Assembly (NCBI GenBank): GCA_965228545.1 | Contig: OZ245822.1 | Span: 372,001-436,000, forward strand | Length of the DNA: 64,000 bases | Reading direction: 5' to 3' | Origin: HXMU1420-13 sp965228545 | GTDB taxonomy: Bacteria > Bacteroidota > Rhodothermia > Balneolales > Balneolaceae | Shown here: in pieces, positions 18,426 through 27,511 of the stretch | How positions within the stretch are numbered: the first letter of the stretch is position 1 | How the letters are laid out: every line of letters starts with the position of its first letter | The notes under the pieces: generated by a model | What the model was told of the DNA's origin: nothing | Databases searched by the model: none | Seen by the model: the letters and a program-made list of their open reading frames with translations, nothing else | Position numbers and translations under genes: made by a program

Positions 18426-19298
18426 ATGAATAATTCACAGAAAGCCCTTTGCCTACTTTTAATGGGTGTAATATGGCTTTCTTGCAGTCGAGATCGGGTT
18501 ATAAATCCATTCGAGGATACCGTTGGCACCTACTCTGCTTACGGCGCATTTGATGTCGACAAGCCTGTTAATTCTATTCGAATTCGAAACGTAAGTACTC
18601 CTTTTTTAATAGATAGCCTAACCGGTTATGAAGATGTAAACGTCTTTTTTACTGATTTTTCGACCGATACCGAAACGCAATTACCCGACACCATTATCAA
18701 TTTTAATGGAAATTTCACCTACAATTATCTACTTCGCGAGGTTCTTCAGCCATCGTCTACGTATGGGATAAAGATCGTTTATAACGGTGGAAACGAATCA
18801 ACAACTACGGTTAATACTCCGGCAGTTACCATAGCCGATACTACCCCGGATAAAGCTTCGAGTTGCAGGCTAAACATGCGTATTTCGTTCAAAAATGTAC
18901 AGCGACCAGAGTTCATAAACGCCGAAGTTGGAGTATTGTACCAAGGCTCGATGCATTGGGCACCCATTCAAACCATTCAAACTCCAGAATTTATTGAAGG
19001 AAAAGACGAAATGGAGCTTCAACTTACGGTAACAAATTTGTTGGTCGATATCTTTCCTCCACCACCCGAAGCTACTATTGGAATTCCACCACGTTTTTGG
19101 CTGCCAACAGTTAGCTGTGATGAGCTCGATGAATACAAAATGTATATTCGTTACATACATTTCGGGCCGGAATGGGAGCAATTTAGAGGTACCGAATTTC
19201 TTTCTGATATGTTTGTAGATTCTGAAACAATCGAAAATGGAATTGGCTTTATTGGTGCAATCCGAAGAGGTACCTTAGAATTTATTTTTGAGTTATAA
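18426..19298 (+). CDS. DUF4249-like lipoprotein, second of a tandem pair
   Basis: Paralogue of the preceding gene, 8 bp downstream. Lipobox GVIWLSC gives lipidated Cys20. It keeps the same blocks: YSAYGAFDVDKPVNSIRIRN, NLLVDIFPPPPEATIGIPPR, RYIHFGPEWE and IENGIGFIGA. Overall identity to its neighbour looks moderate, with conservation concentrated in the C-terminal half, so the two have diverged enough to have separate ligands or to form a heteromeric lid on the receptor. The 203 bp after it (19299-19501) contain nothing I can name. Confidence 0.78.
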   Translation: MNNSQKALCLLLMGVIWLSCSRDRVINPFEDTVGTYSAYGAFDVDKPVNSIRIRNVSTPFLIDSLTGYEDVNVFFTDFSTDTETQLPDTIINFNGNFTYNYLLREVLQPSSTYGIKIVYNGGNESTTTVNTPAVTIADTTPDKASSCRLNMRISFKNVQRPEFINAEVGVLYQGSMHWAPIQTIQTPEFIEGKDEMELQLTVTNLLVDIFPPPPEATIGIPPRFWLPTVSCDELDEYKMYIRYIHFGPEWEQFRGTEFLSDMFVDSETIENGIGFIGAIRRGTLEFIFEL

Positions 19299-19501
19299 AT
19301 TGCTGTTCGAATTTAATTAGAAGCACCAATTATTTAATTGGATTGCAACTTCGTTTAAGTTTACGTTCATTAGAAAAAACACAATCTAATTAGTAAAGTG
19401 TATGAGTACATTAAGGCAATTTATGATTGTATAAAGGAATCTAACTCTCATTTGATGCGCATATTGTTACCATTCTGGGGTAATTATAATAGACTTAGCT
19501 G

Positions 19502-22500
19502 ATGGATGGCATTTTGAAAGCAACTCTACTACTTCTCTTTTCAATACTGGTATTTAGCGGGCACTCAACGGCCCAAGAAATGTCGATTCGCTTTGAGCAA
19601 ATCACCACGCAAGAGGGCCTTTCACAAAGCACCATTAACGACATCCTTCAGGATAGCCGAGGCTTTCTTTGGTTCGCTACCGAAGATGGTTTAAACCGTT
19701 ACGACGGCTACGAATTCAAAGTGTATCGAAACGATCCCTACGATCCATTTTCTATTTCCTCTAATCAAATTTCAAGTATCCTCGAAGATACAGAAGGGGC
19801 TATTTGGGTTGGCACCAAAGGCGGTGGACTCAATAAATTTGATCGCGATCAAGATCGGTTTTTACGCTTCCAACACGATAACTCAGACATCACTTCCATT
19901 AACCACAACTACATTACAACGCTGTTTCAAGATCCAATTGGAGTTATCTTGGTGGGTACTCAAAGCGGGCTAAATATTTTAAATCCTCGCACAAATACAT
20001 TCAGTGTTTATAAAGAGGTTGACGACCACATTAATTTAAGTACAGCGAATATTACCACAGTATTTAAAGACTCAAACAGCTTTATTTGGGTTGGAACCGC
20101 CGATGATGGTCTCTACAGTTTTGATCGAAAAACCTTTGCCATTAAACATTACACCAATATTCCCGGCGATTTAACAACAATTAGCGATAATTGGATTGTT
20201 TCCATTTACGAAGACAAAAAGCGCACTCTGTGGATAGGTACACAATCCGGCGGTTTAAACAAATTTGATCCCATTTCTGATACATTTTCAAGCTTTAAGG
20301 CCAATCGAGGAGATCGTAACAGCATTTCGAATAACTGGGTACTTTCGATGTTTGAAGATTCGAGAGGAACTTTTTGGGTCGGCACCTTAAATGGGTTAAA
20401 TATTTTAGATCGTGAAACCAACGCCTTTACAAACTTCATGGAGTTAAACTACCCCATCAACTTAAGCAACAATTCCATCACTTCTTTATTTGAAGATCGA
20501 TCGGGAGTGTTTTGGGTGGGAACTCAAAACGGGGCATTAAATAAATTTATCCGATCATCATCAGAGAGTTTTACTGTTTATCAGAACGATCCATCTAATG
20601 CAAACAGCTTAAGCAATAACTCGATTACATCACTTTTTGAAGATGGGTCAGGCGACTTTTGGGTAGGTACACAGGGCGGTGGTTTAAACCGGCAAGACGC
20701 ACGCACACTTACGTTTATTAATTATGTGCATAACCCAAACGACCCAACATCAATCAGTAGCGATTTCATTAACGCAATTTATCAGGATAGTTTCGGGAAT
20801 GTTTGGATAGGCACTATCGACGGTTTGAATTTATACAATGAACTTACCGACTCGTTTATCCATTTTAAACACAACCCGAATGACGATAAAACTATAAGCG
20901 GCGATATCATTACTACTATATTTGAGGATAGTAAGAGCATTATTTGGGTAGGAACACTTAATAATGGACTAAATGCCTACGATCGAGAGTCTATGGAATT
21001 TCGGCGCTTCACGCATTCTTCCTCCGATCCTAATACCATCAGCCACAACAAAATCTGGTCGATGTTTGAGGACGATCGTGGAATTTTTTGGGTAGGAACC
21101 CACGGTTTTGGATTAAACCGATACGACCGAGTTCGCGAGGAATTCACACGTTTTACGAATGATCCTAATGACTCAAACAGTATCAGCGATAATTTTATCA
21201 ATGTAATCCGACAGGATAATGACGGAAATATGTGGGTAGGAACCATCAATGGGTTGAACAAATTTAATCCCGAAACCGAAACATTTACTCGCTATTCTAC
21301 GGCAGATGGGCTGCCTAACAATGTAATTTACGGCATTATTGTTGATTATCGCGGACATTTATGGTTGAGTACCAATAATGGAATTGTAGATTTTGATCCT
21401 AAAACTGTAAATATTCGTGTGTATGATCGGGGAGATGGTTTGCCAAGTAACGAGTATAGGTTTAATGCGTTTCATAAGGGAATTGATGGAACCATGTACT
21501 TTGGCGGGATTAATGGAATCGTGATTTTTAAGCCAGACAGCATTCGGGATAATCCATATATACCGCCAGTAGTTATCACCGATTTTCAGATTTTTAACGA
21601 GAATGTGCCTATTTCATCAGTAGGTTCACCGTTAACTAAATCCATTTCTGAAACCGACGAAATAGTTCTTACCTGGCGCGAAAAGGTGTTTTCATTCGAG
21701 TTCTCGGCCTTGCATTACGCGGCACCGGAACAAAATAAGTACATGTACAAAATGGAAGGCTTCGATTTGGAATGGCAGGAAGTAGGTAGCAGGCGGTATG
21801 TTTCGTATACCAACTTGCCACCGGGTGAAACCTATAACTTCATGGTTCGGGCTTCCAATAAGGATGGCATCTGGAATACAGTTGGTCGATCCATAAAAAT
21901 TAAAGTACTGCCACCACCATGGCAAACCTGGTGGGCCTATGGCTTGTATACCTTTTTTGGAGCAACTGTAGTTATTGGGTTTATCAATCACCAAATAGGG
22001 AAAGAGCGTAAAAAGAAAGAGCAGGTTCAGAAATACAACGAAGAACTGGAAGCTCTGGTAAAAGAGCGTACGCTGTTGCTTGAAAATGAAAAAGAAAAAA
22101 GCGATAACCTGTTGTATAATATGCTTCCGAAGGGCATTGCAGATGAAATTAAAGAAAAGGGGGTGGCTTCTCCCCGAAGGTATGAGGAAGTAAGCGTATT
22201 GTTTACCGACTTCGAAAACTTTACATCAACAGCGGCAACAATGTCGGCAAAGAAGCTGGTTTCTGAAGTAAATGAAATATTTGAAGGCTTCGATTCCATC
22301 TGCGAGCAATTTGGGCTGGAGAAGATTAAGACGATAGGTGATGCATATCTGGCCGTATCCGGCTTGCCCGACGAGAAAGAAGACCATGCACTGCTCTGTG
22401 TGCAAGCAGCTAAGGCTATGCAAGCTTTTATCGATGAAAGAAATGAGAGATCTGCCGTTAAGTGGAAAATGCGTATCGGAATTCACAGTGGTAGCTTGAT

Positions 22501-22738
22501 TGCCGGTGTTGTTGGAAAAAAGAAATTCACCTACGATATCTGGGGATCCACCGTAATTTTAGCCAGCCGAATGGAAGAAGTTGGAGAGATTGGAAAGATT
22601 AATATCTCGGCAACCACCTGCGATTTTGTACACGATAAATACAAATGCGAGTATCGTGGAAAAGTGCATGTTGAAGGGCAGGGAGACATCGACATGTATT
22701 TTGTAGAAGATGAGATTAACGAAGTGGCTAAAAGCTAA
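19502..22738 (+). CDS. Membrane adenylate cyclase with Reg_prop beta-propeller sensor
   Basis: A 1078-aa signalling protein. After a signal peptide (residues 1-24) comes a periplasmic array of about 14 Reg_prop repeats, each with a core like SSILEDTEGAIWVGTKGGGL, forming two propellers up to about residue 690. A Y_Y_Y domain follows (about 700-790, ending MVRASNKDGIW), one transmembrane helix at about 810-830, a coiled coil and a class III cyclase domain (about 895-1065). Metal-binding Asp903 (LFTDFENFT) and Asp947 (IGDAY) are present. Lys943 and Asp1012 (YDIWG) predict ATP rather than GTP as substrate. Arg1023 is kept, but the transition-state Asn is replaced by Ile1019 (TVILASRM). Such sensors usually end in a histidine kinase. 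Confidence 0.9.
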   Translation: MDGILKATLLLLFSILVFSGHSTAQEMSIRFEQITTQEGLSQSTINDILQDSRGFLWFATEDGLNRYDGYEFKVYRNDPYDPFSISSNQISSILEDTEGAIWVGTKGGGLNKFDRDQDRFLRFQHDNSDITSINHNYITTLFQDPIGVILVGTQSGLNILNPRTNTFSVYKEVDDHINLSTANITTVFKDSNSFIWVGTADDGLYSFDRKTFAIKHYTNIPGDLTTISDNWIVSIYEDKKRTLWIGTQSGGLNKFDPISDTFSSFKANRGDRNSISNNWVLSMFEDSRGTFWVGTLNGLNILDRETNAFTNFMELNYPINLSNNSITSLFEDRSGVFWVGTQNGALNKFIRSSSESFTVYQNDPSNANSLSNNSITSLFEDGSGDFWVGTQGGGLNRQDARTLTFINYVHNPNDPTSISSDFINAIYQDSFGNVWIGTIDGLNLYNELTDSFIHFKHNPNDDKTISGDIITTIFEDSKSIIWVGTLNNGLNAYDRESMEFRRFTHSSSDPNTISHNKIWSMFEDDRGIFWVGTHGFGLNRYDRVREEFTRFTNDPNDSNSISDNFINVIRQDNDGNMWVGTINGLNKFNPETETFTRYSTADGLPNNVIYGIIVDYRGHLWLSTNNGIVDFDPKTVNIRVYDRGDGLPSNEYRFNAFHKGIDGTMYFGGINGIVIFKPDSIRDNPYIPPVVITDFQIFNENVPISSVGSPLTKSISETDEIVLTWREKVFSFEFSALHYAAPEQNKYMYKMEGFDLEWQEVGSRRYVSYTNLPPGETYNFMVRASNKDGIWNTVGRSIKIKVLPPPWQTWWAYGLYTFFGATVVIGFINHQIGKERKKKEQVQKYNEELEALVKERTLLLENEKEKSDNLLYNMLPKGIADEIKEKGVASPRRYEEVSVLFTDFENFTSTAATMSAKKLVSEVNEIFEGFDSICEQFGLEKIKTIGDAYLAVSGLPDEKEDHALLCVQAAKAMQAFIDERNERSAVKWKMRIGIHSGSLIAGVVGKKKFTYDIWGSTVILASRMEEVGEIGKINISATTCDFVHDKYKCEYRGKVHVEGQGDIDMYFVEDEINEVAKS

Positions 22739-25367
22739 GCTTTACATTAAAAGAGGGCTGAATTCCTAGGTCAAATACATGTGTTAATGCAGCGGCTTGT
22801 CGTACATCTCTAAAGGTTGTTACGGTAGCTTGTTTGCGTTCAGAATACCAAACATTCTCTCTGTCGAATGCATTGTAAATCGAAAATGAAGCCTCTATTT
22901 TCGACTGCTTAAACTCACCTTTTATATTCAGAGAAACATCAAATCTGGAATAATTAGGTAAACGGTTGGTAGATTGCAGCTGTGTGTTGATTTCCGCTCT
23001 ACTGGGTATTCCTGTGCCAAAAGTCCATGCCATCAGTAAGTGAAACCCTTTTTGTAATTCTATATCTGCGGTAGAGGTAAGTTGATGTCTTCGATCCCAG
23101 TTCGCATAAAAATATTCTCCATTATTAAGCAGAGGATTCTGAACTTCTGCAATTGAATAAGTATAGGCATTCGTTATCACTACTTCTTTGTACCAGTTCT
23201 TTATTAAAACTTCTATGCCATGTGAACGCCCATCGTTTTGATAAAACCAGGGAGAGTCTTCATTCTTGAATGATTCTGAAATTAACCCGGTATTTAACTG
23301 ATGCAATCTCAGGTTCGCAAATTGCTTGTAATAGCCTTCAATTTGAAAATAGGCCCAAGTATTTGCATGATAATAAAGCCCGGCGGATAATTGATTTACA
23401 GATGAAGGCGGTTGATCTTCGTTAGAAAGGATCCAGAAATCGTTGCTGTTGATATTATAAAAAGTGAGCCGATTGATAAACTGATAATTCCTGCTGAATC
23501 CAAAACTCATCGCCAATTTTTCACTTTCCTGAAGCGAAAATTTAATTCGTGGAGACAATCTCAGATATTGCCCATTACTGAAATAGTGTAATCTACTGCC
23601 GGCGCTTAACCCAAACTGCTCACTGGCCTCAACATCTAATTGAGTGTAAACATCAACTAATTGGCTGGTTCGCCGGCTAATAAACGATTCTCTTACTATG
23701 CCTAACTCGGTATATTGCACATCAAAATCGGCATAGTTAATACCGAAGTTTATGGATCCCGACTCTATTTGTGCGGTAAAATCTTGCTTTAATGTTACTT
23801 GATTCACCCCGTTTTGCAAATTTAAAGGCTGAATGGTGACCGAATCGATGAAAATCCTATTTCCATTCCCTATGGGGTTACCTCGTACCGAAAATGGAAA
23901 ATCATCCTTCAAAAACTCGCTGTTATAATCGGTATACCCAATGCTTGATTGAGAGTATATTTTGGAGTTAAGCATTGCATTAAAAGCCAAATTGATTGTT
24001 GCATTGCTCCAGTTGTTTGCGGTTTGATTAATGGTTATCACATCTCTTTCATCTCTCAAATACTCCTGAGTTGCTTCATCATTGCCAAAGTAGCCGGAAA
24101 TTAGAAACTGATTTCCATTTGAGAATTCGGTGTATAGCTTACCATGTAAATCATAAAAAGAAGCATTTGTGCTTTGCAGATCAATTTCGTGGAGCGAGTA
24201 ACCACGCACAATCCTATTCTGGAGCCTTGGATCAACAACTAATAACGGCCGGTTTACATCCAATCCATATTCAATCATTTTGGCATTGTTGAACCAATCT
24301 AATTCATCGAGATAAGACCACCGGCCGGATAGCATAAAACTCGAGCTTCCTTTTTTGATTGGACCTTCGATTGTGGATGATATCGCAGTATTACTCAAAC
24401 CTACAGAACTCGAAAATTTATTTAAAGAACCCGTACGAGTAATCAGGGACAGAGTGCCACCCAAAGGAGCCTGATATTGAGCTGGAGTAATATCATAATA
24501 AAATCCACTCGAGCGTAGTACATCAGGATTCATGGCATCCAAAAGCCCAAATAAGTGACTTTGGCTGTATAAAGTCTGTCCGTCTAGTAATACTTGAAAA
24601 CCATCCGAAGCACTCCCTCTAATGTTGATTCCGTCATTCACAGCCGTATTCATCGACACGGCCGGTAGATTTTGCAGAGAACGAACGGCGTTACTTTCAC
24701 CAAGTGGGCTAAAACTCCCGAGCTTCATCAAGCCATAAAGCAATGTATCAGTTGGATTATAGAAATTTACGCCCTGTACAATTATTTCTTTCCCATCGTA
24801 TTTTTTGGGGATTAGGCGAATAGTTACATCGCTTAAGTCGATGGCTTCATCTAATGCCACTGTTAACTGTTGGTTTGCATATCCTACGTAACTAACCAAA
24901 AGAGAAAGCATAGGTTGAGGTAGTAAAGCCGAAATGCTGAATCTGCCCGTAGCATCACTGTTTACGCCTTTAATTTCACCAAATTCACGCCATGATATGG
25001 TCGCAAACGGGAGGCGCTCACCCGTATTTGCATCCACCACAAAACCTTGAATAGTTGCCTCTAAAGTAGTACTTACAGCTCCCGATTTATAGACAATTGC
25101 TTGGTTTCGATCCGAGTTTACTTTTAGTCCCAACCCGAATGTTAGCATTGATTGTTCAAGAATCTCAAAAAGTTCTGATGGCTCAGCGTCAAAAGTTAGG
25201 GTAATATTAGCAACTAAGGCTTCGCGATATAAAAAACGATATTCGGTATTCGATTCAATGTCGCGAATGATCTCGAGCAGCGCTTTATTTTGATACGAGT
25301 AGTCCTGCGCTGTAACCGAAGCGTTGAATATTAAAAACCATCCGAAACAACTAAAAAACCGCAGCAT
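22728..25367 (-). CDS. TonB-dependent receptor with STN signalling domain
   Basis: Outer-membrane receptor of 879 aa, the FecA-like member of a cell-surface signalling set. Signal peptide to about residue 20 (ASVTAQ), then an STN domain (about 28-95: LLEIIRDIESNTEYRFLYRE, FEILEQSMLTFGLGL) that would contact FecR. A carboxypeptidase-like domain follows (about 104-190), then plug (LQNLPAVSMNTAVNDGINIR, ITPAQYQAPLGGTLSLI) and barrel ending NVKLSF with terminal Phe. It starts 12 bp after the FecR stop codon. Its 3' end overlaps the convergent cyclase gene by 11 bp. Confidence 0.93.
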   Translation of the reverse strand: MLRFFSCFGWFLIFNASVTAQDYSYQNKALLEIIRDIESNTEYRFLYREALVANITLTFDAEPSELFEILEQSMLTFGLGLKVNSDRNQAIVYKSGAVSTTLEATIQGFVVDANTGERLPFATISWREFGEIKGVNSDATGRFSISALLPQPMLSLLVSYVGYANQQLTVALDEAIDLSDVTIRLIPKKYDGKEIIVQGVNFYNPTDTLLYGLMKLGSFSPLGESNAVRSLQNLPAVSMNTAVNDGINIRGSASDGFQVLLDGQTLYSQSHLFGLLDAMNPDVLRSSGFYYDITPAQYQAPLGGTLSLITRTGSLNKFSSSVGLSNTAISSTIEGPIKKGSSSFMLSGRWSYLDELDWFNNAKMIEYGLDVNRPLLVVDPRLQNRIVRGYSLHEIDLQSTNASFYDLHGKLYTEFSNGNQFLISGYFGNDEATQEYLRDERDVITINQTANNWSNATINLAFNAMLNSKIYSQSSIGYTDYNSEFLKDDFPFSVRGNPIGNGNRIFIDSVTIQPLNLQNGVNQVTLKQDFTAQIESGSINFGINYADFDVQYTELGIVRESFISRRTSQLVDVYTQLDVEASEQFGLSAGSRLHYFSNGQYLRLSPRIKFSLQESEKLAMSFGFSRNYQFINRLTFYNINSNDFWILSNEDQPPSSVNQLSAGLYYHANTWAYFQIEGYYKQFANLRLHQLNTGLISESFKNEDSPWFYQNDGRSHGIEVLIKNWYKEVVITNAYTYSIAEVQNPLLNNGEYFYANWDRRHQLTSTADIELQKGFHLLMAWTFGTGIPSRAEINTQLQSTNRLPNYSRFDVSLNIKGEFKQSKIEASFSIYNAFDRENVWYSERKQATVTTFRDVRQAAALTHVFDLGIQPSFNVKLSF

Positions 25368-25379
25368 TGAATGTGTTGG

Positions 25380-26342
25380 CTATTCCATTAAGATAAATTC
25401 GTATTCGTTGGCGTTTACAGAGCGGAAGGTTCCACCTAAAACTAAGCCTAAATCGTCGAGTGTTTGAGTTACCGAATCGAGTATAAGCGTGCCTGTAATT
25501 TCCGAACGATCCTGAAGTTGATCAATATTTACCATAACCCCAAAATGTTGGTTAATTTCGCTCACTACTGTTGCAGGATCTGAACTATTGAACACCAAAC
25601 TGTTTGATTGCCAATCGGTATACTCTTCGGCATTTGACACAGCAAGTACTTGTAGCTGACGATCTGAGATTTCTGAAGCCTGTCCCGGTTGCAGAATTAC
25701 CGCTTCATCGGTCTGGTTTGAGGAGAATGAAACACGACCTTCTTCCAAGTAAACAACAGCCTTTCCACCCCAGGTACTTAGGTTAAAGCGAGTTCCTAAC
25801 ACGGTTACAGTACCAAAGGTAGCATCAACTGTAAATGGTGCTTTAGGGTTTGATACAACATCAAAAAAGCCCTCACCTTCAATACGGTAACTTCGGTGGG
25901 TAGTAGAGCGATCTACAAAAAGTTTAGAATGTGGGCGTAAGGAAACCTCAGAGCCGTCATCTAGGCTTATTTGTAAAATAGTAGATTCACTTTGAGCCAG
26001 TAATTCAAGTTGCGGCTGCATTTGTATCCAGTAGAATCCAATAAATGCTGCAATTAGCACCACAGCAGCAGAAGCCCAGGCAAGAATAGAAGTACGGTTA
26101 AAGAGAGGAGTAACATTGGCTTTTCTCTGTTTGGTTTGGTTGCTGATTTGATTCCAGATATTCTCAGAAACTGAAGCCGGCATTGTATATGAAGCTAGTT
26201 CCTTATTCTTGATGGCCATTAATTGATCGATTAAGGGATTGTTTAATTCAGCAAAAGACGCACCCTGATCAATACTGTAGCCGAGTTGCCGCGCCAGTAA
26301 CAAATCGGGGTCGTTTTGTGGAAGTTGTTGATCGGTTGCCAT
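25380..26342 (-). CDS. FecR family anti-sigma factor
   Basis: Inner-membrane regulator of 320 aa that relays receptor occupancy to the ECF sigma factor. The cytosolic N-terminal part (1-85) carries DPDLLLARQLG. One transmembrane helix lies at about 90-110 (ILAWASAAVVLIAAFIGFYW). The periplasmic FecR domain covers about 115-210 (LDDGSEVSLRPHSKLFV, YRIEGEGFFDVV, VTVLGTRFNLS). A C-terminal STN-like domain (about 245-318, VVSEINQHFGVMVNID) resembles the DUF4974 arrangement of Bacteroidota anti-sigma factors. The ATG at 26342 is 15 bp after a 10-bp hairpin that separates it from the upstream lipoprotein gene. Confidence 0.93.
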   Translation of the reverse strand: MATDQQLPQNDPDLLLARQLGYSIDQGASFAELNNPLIDQLMAIKNKELASYTMPASVSENIWNQISNQTKQRKANVTPLFNRTSILAWASAAVVLIAAFIGFYWIQMQPQLELLAQSESTILQISLDDGSEVSLRPHSKLFVDRSTTHRSYRIEGEGFFDVVSNPKAPFTVDATFGTVTVLGTRFNLSTWGGKAVVYLEEGRVSFSSNQTDEAVILQPGQASEISDRQLQVLAVSNAEEYTDWQSNSLVFNSSDPATVVSEINQHFGVMVNIDQLQDRSEITGTLILDSVTQTLDDLGLVLGGTFRSVNANEYEFILME

Positions 26343-26356
26343 CGTCTTATCAAATA

Positions 26357-26395
26357 AAGAAGCAGGCCGCTACAAACACGCCCTGCTTCTTGTTT
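26357..26395. terminator. Intercistronic hairpin between lipoprotein gene and fecR
   Basis: Perfect 10-bp stem AAGAAGCAGG (26357-26366) with CCTGCTTCTT (26382-26391) and a 15-base loop. The plus-strand side is followed by TGTTTTT; on the minus strand, the direction of the cassette, the tract after the stem is TATTTG, a weak T run. It could be a partial terminator or an RNA-stabilising element lowering fecR-receptor output relative to the lipoprotein. Confidence 0.6.
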
Positions 26396-26403
26396 TTAAT
26401 GAT

Positions 26404-27336
26404 TTAGTTTCCTCTGCGATTACCGGCATTGTCGCGACGTTCGCCATCGCCTAATGCAAATCGTACCGTGTTTGGGAGTTTGTTAAATCTCATTAGAGCA
26501 GTTCCATCTTCCGATAAGTCGATAGTTCCATCCATCACTGTTTCTTCTGGTACTCCATTAATGGTTTTATTCATGGTAACACTGTAAGTAATGGTTCCGC
26601 TTACGGCAAACTCAAGTGAACCGTGAGCTTTTACGGTGTCTTTATTCACTTCGATATTCGAGAATTCAAGGTTAATCGTGTAAGATCGAGAAGCTTCTAC
26701 AGAATCTCGGGTTACACCCTCTGCGTTTCCGCTACCGGCATGTGTTCCGCTAAGCGTTAAGATTGAGCTGGTAGAATGGATACCGGCAAGGCGGAAATCA
26801 TCGGCTTTTGAAAAGCTTCCACTTCGGAACTTTCCTTCATGTTCGCCAACTTTGCTGCCTGTGTAGGCAATGGCTTCAATATCTTCACGATTTTGGCGTG
26901 GAAATTCTATGAACTCACCGTCTAAATCGGTATAAATGATGTCTTGATTAACCTCTATTGATTTACTGAACAGCCCATTTTGAACACTTCGTGAGTAATC
27001 TAGGCTATGGATACCGGTCTCAGGATCGTAACTATAGGTGAAATTTCTTTCCCGACCGCGGCCGTCATTTCCATTATCACGATCGGTTTTAAAACGAGCA
27101 GCGGATGCTCCATAGCTGATTCCTTCGGATGATACGTCAGAAAATGCGTCGTATAAACTGCTAATCATACCAGACTCATCGTCGGCGATGGAAGTAGTTA
27201 CAATGTGTGCGGCTAAATCAACATCTTCAGCTGAAATGGCTTCCACATCGTTATTAACCGACGAGCAAGCACCAAAAGTTACCAATAAGGCAAGCGCCAG
27301 AAGTGATAGGTTGTTTAAGTTGCTTAGTTTTTTCAT
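26404..27336 (-). CDS. Uncharacterised lipoprotein inside a FecR/ECF sigma cassette
   Basis: Family not recognised. The frame is open from 27513 but the first 59 codons translate a repeat-containing leader; the ATG at 27336 has a good GAGGTAAC ribosome-binding site and opens a lipoprotein signal (MKKLSNLNNLSLLALALLVT, lipobox VTFGAC). The 310-aa product is acidic at the start and otherwise beta-rich, with an RDNGNDGRGRERNF basic patch and a basic tail GDGERRDNAGNRRGN. A segment IEVNKDTVKAHGSLEFAVSG and the later DGTIDLSEDGTALMRF suggest a beta-sandwich. It lies between the sigma factor and fecR genes, where the classical fec order has none. Confidence 0.6.
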   Translation of the reverse strand: MKKLSNLNNLSLLALALLVTFGACSSVNNDVEAISAEDVDLAAHIVTTSIADDESGMISSLYDAFSDVSSEGISYGASAARFKTDRDNGNDGRGRERNFTYSYDPETGIHSLDYSRSVQNGLFSKSIEVNQDIIYTDLDGEFIEFPRQNREDIEAIAYTGSKVGEHEGKFRSGSFSKADDFRLAGIHSTSSILTLSGTHAGSGNAEGVTRDSVEASRSYTINLEFSNIEVNKDTVKAHGSLEFAVSGTITYSVTMNKTINGVPEETVMDGTIDLSEDGTALMRFNKLPNTVRFALGDGERRDNAGNRRGN

Positions 27337-27441
27337 TTGAGTTACCTCATGTTTGTTATTAAGGATGATTTTTTGTGTCTCACCCTTAGTACACGTCAGA
27401 TTGAAAGTACCCCTAATGGAGTTTTGATTTTTTTTGTTTAA

Positions 27442-27511
27442 GTGAAAAGTGAAAAGTGAAAAGTGAAAAGTGGGGAAATTCTGAGTTTTTAACCAGCAAC
27501 CAGCAACCCTC
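27442..27511. repeat. Heptamer arrays GTGAAAA and AACCAGC downstream of the ECF sigma gene
   Basis: Four and a half copies of GTGAAAA occupy 27442-27473, the same unit as in the dnaG leader. After 17 bp, two AACCAGC units and a degenerate third (AACCCTC) occupy 27491-27511, reaching the stop codon of the sigma gene. Both arrays lie in the 173-bp gap between the sigma and lipoprotein genes. There is no inverted arm here. Confidence 0.85.
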
